This document shows, piece after piece, positions 1 to 6,436 of a DNA stretch of 28,709 bases. How positions within the stretch are numbered: position 1 is the stretch's first letter; every line of letters begins with the position of its first letter. The notes beneath the pieces were generated by a model, which was not told the origin of the DNA, searched no databases, and saw only the letters and a list, made by a program, of their open reading frames with translations. The stretch is from a virus. The translations under genes and the position numbers were made by a program. The DNA is taken from the IMG/VR virus record IMGVR_UViG_3300031521_000289, positions 1-28,709 of that record; one strand, given 5' to 3'.

Positions 1-43
1 TATTATTATTCTCTTTTTTTTGTTTTTTTAAATTTGTTTTCAT
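1..43 (-). CDS. N-terminal fragment of a gene running off the left edge
   Basis: An ATG at 43 opens a frame MKTNLKKQKKENNN that is still open at the window edge. The 5' side (ACAAAAATATG) resembles the A-rich leaders of neighbouring genes. Lys/Asn-rich, too short to identify. It would follow the RadA-like gene in the same orientation; the 65 nt between them contain a hairpin. Could be chance in such AT-rich DNA. Confidence 0.4.
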   Translation of the reverse strand, partial: MKTNLKKQKKENNN

Positions 44-63
44 ATTTTTGTCTCTTATTTATG

Positions 64-87
64 AAGAATTGCTGAAGCACAATTCTT
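64..87. terminator. Small hairpin after the RadA-like gene
   Basis: AAGAATTG at 64-71 is the exact reverse complement of CAATTCTT at 80-87, with an 8-nt loop. It lies 22 nt beyond the stop of the RadA-like gene on the minus strand. No clear U-tract follows it, so it may be a weak terminator, an mRNA-end stabiliser or a coincidence. Confidence 0.35.
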
Positions 88-108
88 ATCCATAAATATT
101 AAACAAAT

Positions 109-984
109 TTAATTTACCAAACCCAAATTTTTATGTACGACATCAATAAATGTTTTTAACATATCAATATTACTTAAAGTATCATCAATTTGATTTACTT
201 CTTTACTTATTTTTGCACGAAGTTTTTTATCAGGGAGAGCATTAACATATTCCACAATTGAATCAATTGTATGTTGAACCATTGTTTTGTTGTCTGATGT
301 TTTTTCTTCTTTTGATGCAAATGTAATTCCATTATCATTTATTTCATAGTATAACATTCCAAGTGGTCCTTTTCTGTTTTTTTGACCCCATGCAATTGTT
401 CTTATATTTTCTTTTTTATGATGAACCATCTCAAGGTGAGCATCAAACATTTGCATAATTGTATTTGCTCCACGAAATTCTCCATCTTTTGTGTTATGAC
501 CAACCATAATAAGAATTGCATTGTTATCTTCAATCCATCTTCTTAATTTTTGAATTATCATGAAATGGGTTTCATCTTCACTATTGTTTGGGTAATCTTC
601 TTTGGCAATAACTTGAAGAGAATCTACTATTATTATTGTTGGTTTAACTTCGTCTAATTCAATTAAAAAATCTTCAAATTTTGGGCAACTTTTGTTGTCA
701 CAAATATAAGCATTTTTATGATTAATATTTAGAGTTTTTGTTTGATCTTTTACAGAAGATGCAGACATTTCTCTTGAATATAAAATAGTTTTATATTTAT
801 TTAATACCTTCTGAAGATTTACAGCAAATGTGGTTTTACCTGCTCCAGATGTTCCAGTAAGAAATATTGCTGTTTTATAAACAAGTCCACCATTTCTTGA
901 CCAAAAATTATCAACTAATTCATTTCCTGTTTTAATTGAACTTTCTACCTCTATTTCTATCTCGCTATAATTTTTGCTTTTCAT
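109..984 (-). CDS. RadA/Sms-like RecA-fold ATPase
   Basis: A 291-aa RecA-fold ATPase. Seen: Walker A GTSGAGKT at residues 44-51, a Walker B strand TIIIVDS ending near D121, GHNTKDGEFRG at 162-172 (RadA proteins have a similar GHVTKxG), and QKNRKGP at 201-207, which matches the position of the RadA KNRFG motif but lacks the Phe. The N-terminal C4 zinc finger and the C-terminal Lon-like domain of bacterial RadA are absent, so this is the motor core only, as in phage recombination or replication ATPases. A role in branch migration, replication or recombination is inferred from the fold. It starts at an ATG 18 nt downstream of a phage-type promoter motif and appears to head its own unit. A DnaB-type helicase core is the alternative. 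Confidence 0.75.
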   Translation of the reverse strand: MKSKNYSEIEIEVESSIKTGNELVDNFWSRNGGLVYKTAIFLTGTSGAGKTTFAVNLQKVLNKYKTILYSREMSASSVKDQTKTLNINHKNAYICDNKSCPKFEDFLIELDEVKPTIIIVDSLQVIAKEDYPNNSEDETHFMIIQKLRRWIEDNNAILIMVGHNTKDGEFRGANTIMQMFDAHLEMVHHKKENIRTIAWGQKNRKGPLGMLYYEINDNGITFASKEEKTSDNKTMVQHTIDSIVEYVNALPDKKLRAKISKEVNQIDDTLSNIDMLKTFIDVVHKNLGLVN

Positions 985-1002
985 AAATTTTTTAATTTTA
1001 TG

Positions 1003-1033
1003 TTATAACGATATTTGTTTTTGTAAGGAGAAA
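1003..1033 (-). promoter_or_regulatory. Phage-type promoter motif before the RadA-like gene
   Basis: On the minus strand TTTCTCC (1033-1027), 15 nt, TCGTTATAA (1011-1003), then 18 nt to the ATG at 984. One of ten copies in the window with the same 15-nt spacing, always just before a gene at the head of a run. Interpreted as -35-like and -10-like boxes. Confidence 0.75.
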
Positions 1034-1035
1034 GT

Positions 1036-1257
1036 TTATTCTATAAAACTCCACCTATAAATTGAATTGCATGTTTTAAATGTTTGTTCATCTATTATTT
1101 CTTTTACAGGAGAAGTTCTATACCAATTCCCACACCAAAAAGCTTCTCCAATTTCTGGGGTTTTTATGAAATCACCTTCTTTAACATAACCAACCTCAAT
1201 GTTATTTGAATGTTTAGCATCTGGAAGTTCTTTTAATTTTTCTAATTTTATTTTCAT
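1036..1257 (-). CDS. Small hypothetical protein, 73 aa
   Basis: Not recognised. Charged N-terminus (MKIKLEKLKELP) followed by a Trp/Tyr-rich segment (GEAFWCGNWYRTSPVKEI) that looks like a compact beta domain; this type of small acidic protein is common in accessory phage regions. Its stop lies 3 nt from the promoter motif of the RadA-like gene, so it is the last gene of the unit that begins at 4013. No signal peptide or membrane segment. Confidence 0.7.
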   Translation of the reverse strand: MKIKLEKLKELPDAKHSNNIEVGYVKEGDFIKTPEIGEAFWCGNWYRTSPVKEIIDEQTFKTCNSIYRWSFIE

Positions 1258-1277
1258 ATTGTTTTCATTTTATTTAT

Positions 1278-1445
1278 TTAATTGTCACCTAAATATTTAC
1301 TTGGAATTGATGTTTCTAAGCCAAATATTTTAACTTTTGTTTTATGAATTCCCTTTTTTATAATCATAAGTTTTGTTCCAATTAAAATTTCAAAAGGAGT
1401 GCATTTAGCAGATGATAGAACTTCTAAAAATTGTCTATTTTTCAT
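1278..1445 (-). CDS. Small hypothetical protein, 55 aa
   Basis: I start this gene at the ATG at 1445 (MKNRQFLEVLSSAKC); an in-frame GTG at 1478 would add 11 residues (66 aa) and place the start 4 nt after the upstream stop. The ATG has the A-rich leader (TACAAAAAC) seen at other starts here. Basic, one cysteine, no recognised domain. It follows the Nudix gene in the same unit. Confidence 0.6.
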   Translation of the reverse strand: MKNRQFLEVLSSAKCTPFEILIGTKLMIIKKGIHKTKVKIFGLETSIPSKYLGDN

Positions 1446-1482
1446 GTTTTTGTATTTAATTCTTGATTCGCAAATCACGAAT

Positions 1483-1917
1483 CTAGTTCAATAACCCTAG
1501 TATTTCTTTGAATCTCCAAAATATTTTATCTTCAGATTCTTCTTTGTTTAAAAAGCCAGCCCAATCTATCTCATCTAATTGAAGATTATTTTCGTCCACA
1601 ACTAGATTTTCGTTTCCATTTATATTTATCCAATCAGGTGAATTAATTTTAACCAAAAAATAAAAAACTGTTTTATAAACTTTACCGTTTTTATCTTTGT
1701 ATTTTATCTGATACTCAAATTTATCAATCAAATAATCAGGAATATTAATTCCAGTTTCCTCTTTTGTTTCTCTTATTGCGGCTTCCAACGATGTTTCATT
1801 ATCATCAATATGTCCTTTAGGAAATGATAGCCTACTATTCCATGCTGAACCAGTTGGGTGAACCAATAAAATTTTGGTTTCATCTAATATAATTACTAAA
1901 CCTGCTGATTTTTCCAT
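1483..1917 (-). CDS. Nudix hydrolase
   Basis: A 144-aa Nudix-family pyrophosphohydrolase. The Nudix box is complete at residues 35-57: G35, E41, then R49-E50-T-K-E53-E54-T-G56-I57, matching GX5EX7REUXEEXGU. The length is one Nudix domain with no extra module. Nudix enzymes cleave nucleoside diphosphates linked to another moiety, such as damaged dNTPs, NDP-sugars, Ap4A or RNA caps; the substrate cannot be read from the sequence. SAWNSRLSFPKGHID just before the box resembles the bis(5'-nucleosyl)-tetraphosphatase/MutT-like group, as expected for the family. It lies in the run of small genes started at 4013. Confidence 0.9.
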   Translation of the reverse strand: MEKSAGLVIILDETKILLVHPTGSAWNSRLSFPKGHIDDNETSLEAAIRETKEETGINIPDYLIDKFEYQIKYKDKNGKVYKTVFYFLVKINSPDWININGNENLVVDENNLQLDEIDWAGFLNKEESEDKIFWRFKEILGLLN

Positions 1918-1919
1918 GT

Positions 1920-2126
1920 TTAAGGAATTAAGCTATAATTATATAAAATTTCAATTTTACTCATTTTATTCCATTTTTCTTTGGGATTATATTGTTTTAA
2001 AATTTTTATGCAATCATCAATTTGTTTTTGATTAACTTGTTCCAACTCAAATTGTAATTCTTCATAAAATTTTGTAAATTTACCATTGAAGGTAAATTTT
2101 TCTTCAAAAATTTCAGATAGTTCCAT
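1920..2126 (-). CDS. Small hypothetical protein, 68 aa
   Basis: Not recognised. Acidic, apparently helical (MELSEIFEEKFTFNGKFTKFYEELQFELEQ). Its stop is 2 nt from the ATG of the Nudix gene, which suggests co-translation. No cysteine motif, signal or membrane segment. Confidence 0.7.
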   Translation of the reverse strand: MELSEIFEEKFTFNGKFTKFYEELQFELEQVNQKQIDDCIKILKQYNPKEKWNKMSKIEILYNYSLIP

Positions 2127-2131
2127 AATTT

Positions 2132-2302
2132 TTAAGAATCAATATAATCAATTAAACAAAAGAAAACAGCTAATTCAAAACAAAAAACAGAAAATGTATT
2201 CCAATGAGTGGTTGATAAATTCCAATTACATATTGAAAGTACTGTATAAATAAAAAGTAATATAATAAAATACTTTAAAAATTGTTTTAATAAATCTATC
2301 AT
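2132..2302 (-). CDS. Small two-helix membrane protein, 56 aa
   Basis: Start set at the ATG at 2302 (MIDLLKQFLKYFIILL), which is preceded by the local leader TAAAAATAAACAAT; the longer frame back to 2332 would overlap the upstream gene by 19 nt. Two hydrophobic stretches (YFIILLFIYTVLSIC and VFCFELAVFFCLI) separated by a short polar loop predict a hairpin inner-membrane protein. Function unknown. Confidence 0.65.
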   Translation of the reverse strand: MIDLLKQFLKYFIILLFIYTVLSICNWNLSTTHWNTFSVFCFELAVFFCLIDYIDS

Positions 2303-2313
2303 ATTGTTTATTT

Positions 2314-2499
2314 TTAATAGGTTGGTGAACATTTTTTGCAGTTACAGCTTATATAATGGAAACATGTTGTTCCATTTTTCTTTTTGCCTGTTCCAAGACA
2401 TTCTATGCATAAATCGTGGAGACATGTTTTTGAATTTTGATTATTTGAAATACTACTCAAATGTTCTTGTTGTCTTTCTTGTAAGTTTGAATTATTCAT
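2314..2499 (-). CDS. Small Cys-rich protein with a DnaJ-type zinc motif
   Basis: A 61-aa protein: Gln/Asn/Ser-rich first half, then CLHDLCIECLGTGKK, a single CxxCxGxG repeat as in the DnaJ central domain, with further paired cysteines (CNCKKC) near the end. This should bind one zinc ion. DnaJ itself has four repeats and a J domain, so this is not a chaperone. A secreted protein at 12125-12706 carries the same kind of repeat. It precedes the small membrane protein by 11 nt. Confidence 0.7.
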   Translation of the reverse strand: MNNSNLQERQQEHLSSISNNQNSKTCLHDLCIECLGTGKKKNGTTCFHYISCNCKKCSPTY

Positions 2500-2530
2500 T
2501 TTTATAAATTTTTATTATGTTATCGTCAAT

Positions 2531-2656
2531 TCATTTATCACTCCAAACTCTAATTTCATTATTATATCTACCTTGAACAGAATCTAAGTGAAATGCTTTT
2601 GTTATTATTATAACTTCTTCAAATGTAAATGTTTTTTCTTTATTTTTTGTTTTCAT
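2531..2656 (-). CDS. 41-aa hypothetical protein
   Basis: ATG at 2656, stop TGA at 2531. The product runs MKTKNKEKTFTFEEV to RVWSDK. It overlaps the end of the 75-aa upstream gene by 17 nt in another frame, so translation may be coupled. The protein-like composition (Glu, Trp, Arg in an AT-rich context) and the way it fills an otherwise empty gap support it, but no family is recognised. Confidence 0.5.
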   Translation of the reverse strand: MKTKNKEKTFTFEEVIIITKAFHLDSVQGRYNNEIRVWSDK

Positions 2657-2867
2657 AAATTATCATATCTGTTAATATTATTCCTTTGTTATTAACTCCT
2701 GTACAAGTTATGTATGGAGATCCATCTTCGTAAAATTTGAGTTTTTCATCCTCTATTTTACAAAAATGAACAATATCATCAACTTGTTTATATATTGCAA
2801 ATAATCCGTCATTCCAATCAAAAGATTTTTCTGTAGATCTAAAAACAACAACTTTATATTTTTTCAT
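2640..2867 (-). CDS. Small hypothetical protein, 75 aa
   Basis: Not recognised. Alternating hydrophobic pattern (YKVVVFRST, FAIYKQVDDIVHFCKI, KFYEDGSPYITCTG) suggests an all-beta fold. No signal peptide. It sits in a chain of small genes 4-20 nt apart within the 4013 unit. Confidence 0.7.
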   Translation of the reverse strand: MKKYKVVVFRSTEKSFDWNDGLFAIYKQVDDIVHFCKIEDEKLKFYEDGSPYITCTGVNNKGIILTDMIIYENKK

Positions 2868-2873
2868 AAATAA

Positions 2874-3014
2874 TTATTTTATAAATTTAATATCTTGAGG
2901 CCACAGCCACCAAACTTTATTTTGTTCATCTTTGAAATATATTCTACCATCAACAACATCAAATATTTCAGTTTTTAAATCATTTAAAGCTATTATTTTA
3001 TCACCTATTTTCAT
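2874..3014 (-). CDS. 46-aa hypothetical protein, SH3/KOW-like
   Basis: ATG at 3014, stop TAA at 2874: MKIGDKIIALNDLK to WLWPQDIKFIK. The opening 'xxGDKxxxLN' closely resembles the start of the next gene upstream (MEVGDKVRLRN), so the two may share a small SH3-like barrel. A WWLWP cluster lies near the end. It fills the gap between two well-supported genes, 1 nt from its neighbour. Confidence 0.6.
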   Translation of the reverse strand: MKIGDKIIALNDLKTEIFDVVDGRIYFKDEQNKVWWLWPQDIKFIK

Positions 3015-3015
3015 G

Positions 3016-3423
3016 TTACCATTGTTTTAATATTTGATCAAATGAACAAAATGCCGGAATTTTGGTAAAATCATCTTTTCTATACCCCTCTATTCTACCT
3101 AATAAACATGGATATTCTGAAACTACCTTATTTTCACCAATATTATATTTTATAAATTGATTATTAAATATAATTGCAGAATAATATATTTTGTTATTTA
3201 ATCGTTTGTTAAACTCATTATCATTAATAACCTCAAAAATCGAGTCATTTCTGTTTCTTATGCTTAAAATTCTTGGTTTTATAACATTTTTATAAAAATA
3301 AATTTCACATATTGTAAGTTCTTCAGAAACATTAGTTATTATGCCTAACTCATTTTCCATACATATGAATCTATCTCTTGATATATAACTATTTCTTAAC
3401 CTTACTTTATCTCCTACTTCCAT
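3016..3423 (-). CDS. Hypothetical protein with SH3-like start, 135 aa
   Basis: Residues 1-35 (MEVGDKVRLRNSY to ENELGIITNV) have the pattern of a small SH3-like/KOW beta-barrel, a fold common in phage accessory proteins and RNA- or protein-binding domains. The remainder is beta-rich with no catalytic motif visible. Stop and start are 1 nt and 2 nt from the adjoining genes. Function not assigned. Confidence 0.7.
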   Translation of the reverse strand: MEVGDKVRLRNSYISRDRFICMENELGIITNVSEELTICEIYFYKNVIKPRILSIRNRNDSIFEVINDNEFNKRLNNKIYYSAIIFNNQFIKYNIGENKVVSEYPCLLGRIEGYRKDDFTKIPAFCSFDQILKQW

Positions 3424-3425
3424 AT

Positions 3426-3611
3426 TTATTTTTTAACTGGAACCTCATATTCATGAACATCAATTGTTGCACCATCTACTAATTCTCTCCAATCAACCTC
3501 GCTTCCATCGTATACATCAATATCACCACCATAATTTGTAATAATTGATATTCTGTATACTTGTCCTATATTTATACCGTTTTCTATTTTGTCAACTGCC
3601 TTTAATTTCAT
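3426..3611 (-). CDS. Small hypothetical protein, 61 aa
   Basis: Acidic, beta-rich (MKLKAVDKIENGINIGQVYRIS, YDGSEVDWRELVDG). No known family. It follows the secreted protein gene by 9 nt and precedes the SH3-like gene by 2 nt. Confidence 0.65.
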   Translation of the reverse strand: MKLKAVDKIENGINIGQVYRISIITNYGGDIDVYDGSEVDWRELVDGATIDVHEYEVPVKK

Positions 3612-3620
3612 AATTATTTT

Positions 3621-4013
3621 TTATAATTCAAAAGGATTATTTAAACTCAAACTTTGTATAATAATCTTTGGCTGACCATTTTCAATTGCGACTTGCATTG
3701 TTAATCTTCCATTTGTTGCATGTACGTTTTTCTTATATACAACAGTATACGTACCATCATCGTTTTTGTTTACTCCAACTCTTTTTATAACATATCCAAA
3801 TTTCATATGTTGATATAAATTCTTCAGATTTTTTTCTCCAAACTTATCAATTGAAACTTTTGATGTAATTGAAATCATTCCTTCAATATTATTGAGACTA
3901 TAATAAGTTTTAAAAAGTTCACCAATTGTGGTTCCATAAACCATAACTGGACTTTGTGCATTTAAATTAATTGATAAAATAAATGTTGTAATTAAAATTA
4001 ATATTTTTTTCAT
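3621..4013 (-). CDS. Secreted protein, first gene of its unit
   Basis: A 130-aa protein with a clear Sec signal peptide, MKKILILITTFILSINLNAQ, cleaved after NAQ as is usual in Bacteroidota. The mature part has two helices (TTIGELFKTYYSLNN, GEKNLKNLYQHMKF) followed by beta strands (YTVVYKKN, RLTMQVAIENG). No enzymatic motif. Phage-encoded exported proteins of this size can alter the envelope, for example in superinfection exclusion, but that is inference. The ATG lies 11 nt from a phage-type promoter motif. Confidence 0.75.
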   Translation of the reverse strand: MKKILILITTFILSINLNAQSPVMVYGTTIGELFKTYYSLNNIEGMISITSKVSIDKFGEKNLKNLYQHMKFGYVIKRVGVNKNDDGTYTVVYKKNVHATNGRLTMQVAIENGQPKIIIQSLSLNNPFEL

Positions 4014-4024
4014 ACTTTTTTAGT

Positions 4025-4055
4025 TTATAACGACAAAAATATTATTATGGAGAAA
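4025..4055 (-). promoter_or_regulatory. Phage-type promoter motif before the secreted-protein gene
   Basis: Minus strand TTTCTCC (4055-4049), 15 nt, TCGTTATAA (4033-4025), 11 nt to the ATG at 4013. A full match to the shared motif. It opens the long run of small genes that ends at 1036. Confidence 0.8.
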
Positions 4056-4061
4056 TAAAAT

Positions 4062-4328
4062 TTATAATTTTATGTTTTTAGCTATATTTATTTTATAATC
4101 CTCAATTATATCTAAAAATTCAACAGGTTCAAACACCTCAATATCATTAAGTTTATTAAATTCAGATGGACGCAAATCTAATTTTATAACCAAATTATTT
4201 TGATAATTGTTTAGTTTATTTAATAAATTATTACATCCACCATCATTGAATGAGCCTTGATAAGCTGCACTTCTTTTTAATTGGTTTGCTGCTTCTGTCA
4301 CAATTTGTTTTAAAAACGAAAATTTCAT
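4062..4328 (-). CDS. Hypothetical protein, 88 aa
   Basis: Basic helical start (MKFSFLKQIVTEAANQLKRSAAYQG), then a mixed segment (LVIKLDLRPSEFNKLNDIEVFEPVEFLDII). Unrecognised. The last gene of the unit starting at 5224; its stop lies 6 nt from the next promoter motif. Confidence 0.65.
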   Translation of the reverse strand: MKFSFLKQIVTEAANQLKRSAAYQGSFNDGGCNNLLNKLNNYQNNLVIKLDLRPSEFNKLNDIEVFEPVEFLDIIEDYKINIAKNIKL

Positions 4329-4350
4329 ATTGTTTTATTAAATTATGGTT

Positions 4351-4413
4351 TTAATTTGCATTAATAACTTCTGCGTGTTTATATATATCTGATATTAATT
4401 TATGTCTTCTCAT
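4351..4413 (-). CDS. Possible 20-aa peptide in an otherwise empty gap
   Basis: ATG at 4413 to TAA at 4351 gives MRRHKLISDIYKHAEVINAN. The frame stays open a further 13 codons upstream without another ATG, so it could be the tail of a decayed gene. It is the only plausible coding content of 4329-4459. Weak evidence. Confidence 0.25.
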   Translation of the reverse strand: MRRHKLISDIYKHAEVINAN

Positions 4414-4459
4414 AATTTTTCTAATTAAAAACGTTCTATAATACAGTGTAACCTAAATG

Positions 4460-4741
4460 CTAGTCATCCACTCGGATAGTATTACCTTTAAACCAACCTT
4501 TTGTCACGCATCCAGTTACAATTTCACCATTTGGTGATATTGCTTTGAATTTTGTAATAAATACATCATCTTTTGAGCCAGAAAACCAACCATAACCACC
4601 TACTTTTATTGGCTTATAACCGCTTCTTTCTAATACTTTTTTTGCTCCACTTTCGTCAGTACATGAATATATAGTAAAGCAACTAACAATGGCTATAAAT
4701 AAAGCCGAAGTTTTTAATAATTTTGAAGTTTTTTTTCTCAT
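4460..4741 (-). CDS. Small lipoprotein, 93 aa
   Basis: Start chosen at the ATG at 4741 (MRKKTSKLLKTSALFIAIV); the longer frame to 4774 would overlap the upstream gene. A lipoprotein signal ends in the lipobox TIYSC, so Cys should be lipidated after cleavage. The mature part (AKKVLERSGYKPIKVGGYGWFSGSKDD, then TKFKAISPNGEIVTG) matches from memory a widespread small phage/prophage protein pattern of an N-terminal helix plus three beta strands with a 'GY.WF...DD...T.F.A..P.G..V.G' core. Function unknown. Confidence 0.7.
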   Translation of the reverse strand: MRKKTSKLLKTSALFIAIVSCFTIYSCTDESGAKKVLERSGYKPIKVGGYGWFSGSKDDVFITKFKAISPNGEIVTGCVTKGWFKGNTIRVDD

Positions 4742-4760
4742 TTTTACATTTATTTTAAAT

Positions 4761-5069
4761 TTATATAATTTCAAATTTAGATCTCATTCTATATAATGTT
4801 CTCTCTGAAACCCCAAGGAATTTTGATCTTTGATTATCATTATCAAAAATTATATCTGCAAGTTCTAATTGAATTGAAGGTTCACTAACTAATTTTTTAA
4901 TAATATTGCACTCAGAATCAACTTCTAAAATAGTTTTCTTATCAAATTCTTTTAATTTAAAAGAATCCAATATGTCAAAACCTGAAATTTTATCATTATT
5001 CACTTTTGTTCCAGTTGGAATAAAAAGAGAATTCAAATCTTTGGTTACATAAAGAAATTTATTTTTCAT
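4761..5069 (-). CDS. Protein with C-terminal Fis-type helix-turn-helix
   Basis: 102 aa. The last 25 residues (QRSKFLGVSERTLYRMRSKF) fit the Fis/NtrC-type HTH 'aa..LGvsrrTLyrklkk', indicating DNA binding. The first 75 residues are unrecognised. Candidate phage transcription regulator; targets unknown. Its ATG overlaps the stop of the upstream 52-aa gene (ATGA at 5069-5066), so the two are probably translationally coupled. Confidence 0.7.
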   Translation of the reverse strand: MKNKFLYVTKDLNSLFIPTGTKVNNDKISGFDILDSFKLKEFDKKTILEVDSECNIIKKLVSEPSIQLELADIIFDNDNQRSKFLGVSERTLYRMRSKFEII

Positions 5070-5224
5070 AAATTTTCTATTTTACAGATAGCTTTTTTTG
5101 TGGCTTTAATATATTTATAGTATATTCCACTATTATTATTTCCTGATTTATTGGCCAACATTTTTTCTTTTTCCAATATCGTTCTCAATTTTTTAAGTAA
5201 TTTGCTTTTTTTAAACATTTTCAT
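5066..5224 (-). CDS. 52-aa basic protein coupled to the HTH gene
   Basis: ATG at 5224, TGA at 5066; sequence starts MKMFKKSKLLKKLRTILEKEK and ends KKAICKIENL. Very basic and helical. Three facts support it: it begins 11 nt after a phage-type promoter motif, ends in an ATGA overlap with the HTH gene, and fills the gap exactly. Function unknown; a small nucleic-acid-binding protein is possible. Confidence 0.65.
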   Translation of the reverse strand: MKMFKKSKLLKKLRTILEKEKMLANKSGNNNSGIYYKYIKATKKAICKIENL

Positions 5225-5235
5225 AGTTTTTGGTT

Positions 5236-5266
5236 TTATAACGAAAATAATAAATTAAAAGTGAAA
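5236..5266 (-). promoter_or_regulatory. Phage-type promoter motif (weaker -35 half)
   Basis: TCGTTATAA (5244-5236) is exact. The upstream box is TTTCACT (5266-5260) in place of TTTCTCC, at the standard 15-nt spacing. 11 nt to the ATG at 5224. It lies in the divergent region shared with the plus-strand endolysin gene. Confidence 0.6.
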
Positions 5267-5324
5267 CAAAATTATAAAAAAATATTCATTAATTAAAATT
5301 TTTATTTTATATTTATGATAAAAA

Positions 5325-5954
5325 ATGGAATTAACTGTACAACAATTAATAAGCATAATAGGCTCGAATAAAACTGAGCTGGCTAATAATTTAATTAAAT
5401 CACTAAATGACAATCTTAAAAAATATGAAATTAACACAAAACAAAGAATTTGTCATTTTTTAGCACAGGTTTTACATGAAAGTTCAAATTTTTATTATGT
5501 TAAAGAAAATTTAAACTATTCAGCAAAGGGATTGGTTGCTGTTTTTCCAAAATATTTTCCAAATTTAGAAATGGCATTGCAATATCAATATAAACCTGAA
5601 AAAATTGCAAACAAAATCTATAGTTTAAGAATGGGTAATGGAGATGAAGCTTCTGGAGATGGGTATAGATATTGTGGTCGTGGTTTTATTCAAACTACAG
5701 GATTAAATAATTATAAAGCATTTTCAAAATATGCAGGAATTGATTGTGTTAATAAACCAGAATTGTTAGAAACAATACAATATGCTATAGAATCAGCTTG
5801 CTATTTTTGGAAAATTAACAACTTAAATACTTTATCAGATTCAACAAATAAAAATGAAGATGTTGTTTTATCTATAACCAAAATTGTAAATGGTGGAACC
5901 AATGGATATGATGATAGATTACAAAAATTTAATATATGTTTTAACGTTTTGTAA
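5325..5954 (+). CDS. GH19-family endolysin
   Basis: A 209-aa glycoside hydrolase family 19 (chitinase-like) muramidase, the usual phage endolysin fold. Seen: FLAQVLHESSNF with H51-E52 (general acid Glu), ENLNYSA with E61 (second Glu), then MGNGDEASGDGYRYCGRGFIQTTGLNNY (the conserved G.GDG..YRGRG..QlTG substrate-cleft motif) and ITKIVNGGTNG near the end. No signal peptide, so release would require a holin or other pore, none of which is adjacent. It is the only intact plus-strand gene and runs towards the ligase remnant. It degrades host peptidoglycan at lysis. Confidence 0.92.
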   Translation: MELTVQQLISIIGSNKTELANNLIKSLNDNLKKYEINTKQRICHFLAQVLHESSNFYYVKENLNYSAKGLVAVFPKYFPNLEMALQYQYKPEKIANKIYSLRMGNGDEASGDGYRYCGRGFIQTTGLNNYKAFSKYAGIDCVNKPELLETIQYAIESACYFWKINNLNTLSDSTNKNEDVVLSITKIVNGGTNGYDDRLQKFNICFNVL

Positions 5955-5959
5955 AATAA

Positions 5960-6436
5960 TTAAACATCTCTATCATTTTCAAAAATATGTTTTATAGTAG
6001 GAAATCGTAAACTTAAATTTCCATTTTTATCCTTTGATTCCATAAAATATTTTACTGTAACTGTTTTACCAATCAATAATTCTGGATTTTTAAAATATTT
6101 TCTTCTTTGTTCAATAGAAAATCCACTACCAACAGAAACATTATAACCTTTATGCAAGATATTGATATTTGTAAGCATCATTTCCTCAATTTCTTTTCCA
6201 TTAATTATGACTCGAAATATTCCTGTTTCTACAGATTGAACGGTATATTCTGCATCATGAAATTGTTTAACCTTTAAAAGATTATTGCTTCTTCCAGATT
6301 TATAATCAACATCTTTTCGCAACATCAATCCCTCCCATCCAAGTTCGGCAGCATTTTTAATTAATATTTGCAATTCTTCTTTTGAAGATACTATTTTTTG
6401 TTCTAGTATTTCAACAGTATAAGACTTAATAGGAAA
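5960..6436 (-). pseudogene. C-terminal fragment of an ATP-dependent DNA ligase
   Basis: The frame is open from the base after the TnpB stop (6436) to a stop at 5960 (158 codons) and has no ATG; a TTG at 6373 is the only near-start. The product carries ligase motif IV (GWEGLMLRKD), motif V (NNLLKVKQ) and an OB-fold end (TVKYFMESKDKNGNLSLRFPTIKHI) typical of small phage ATP-dependent DNA ligases. The N-terminal adenylation half with the KxDG nucleophile is missing: the sequence upstream is TnpB, and no ligase-like sequence was found beyond it at 7730-7905. The enzyme must be inactive unless the other half lies outside the window. It could retain a DNA-binding OB domain. Confidence 0.85.
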
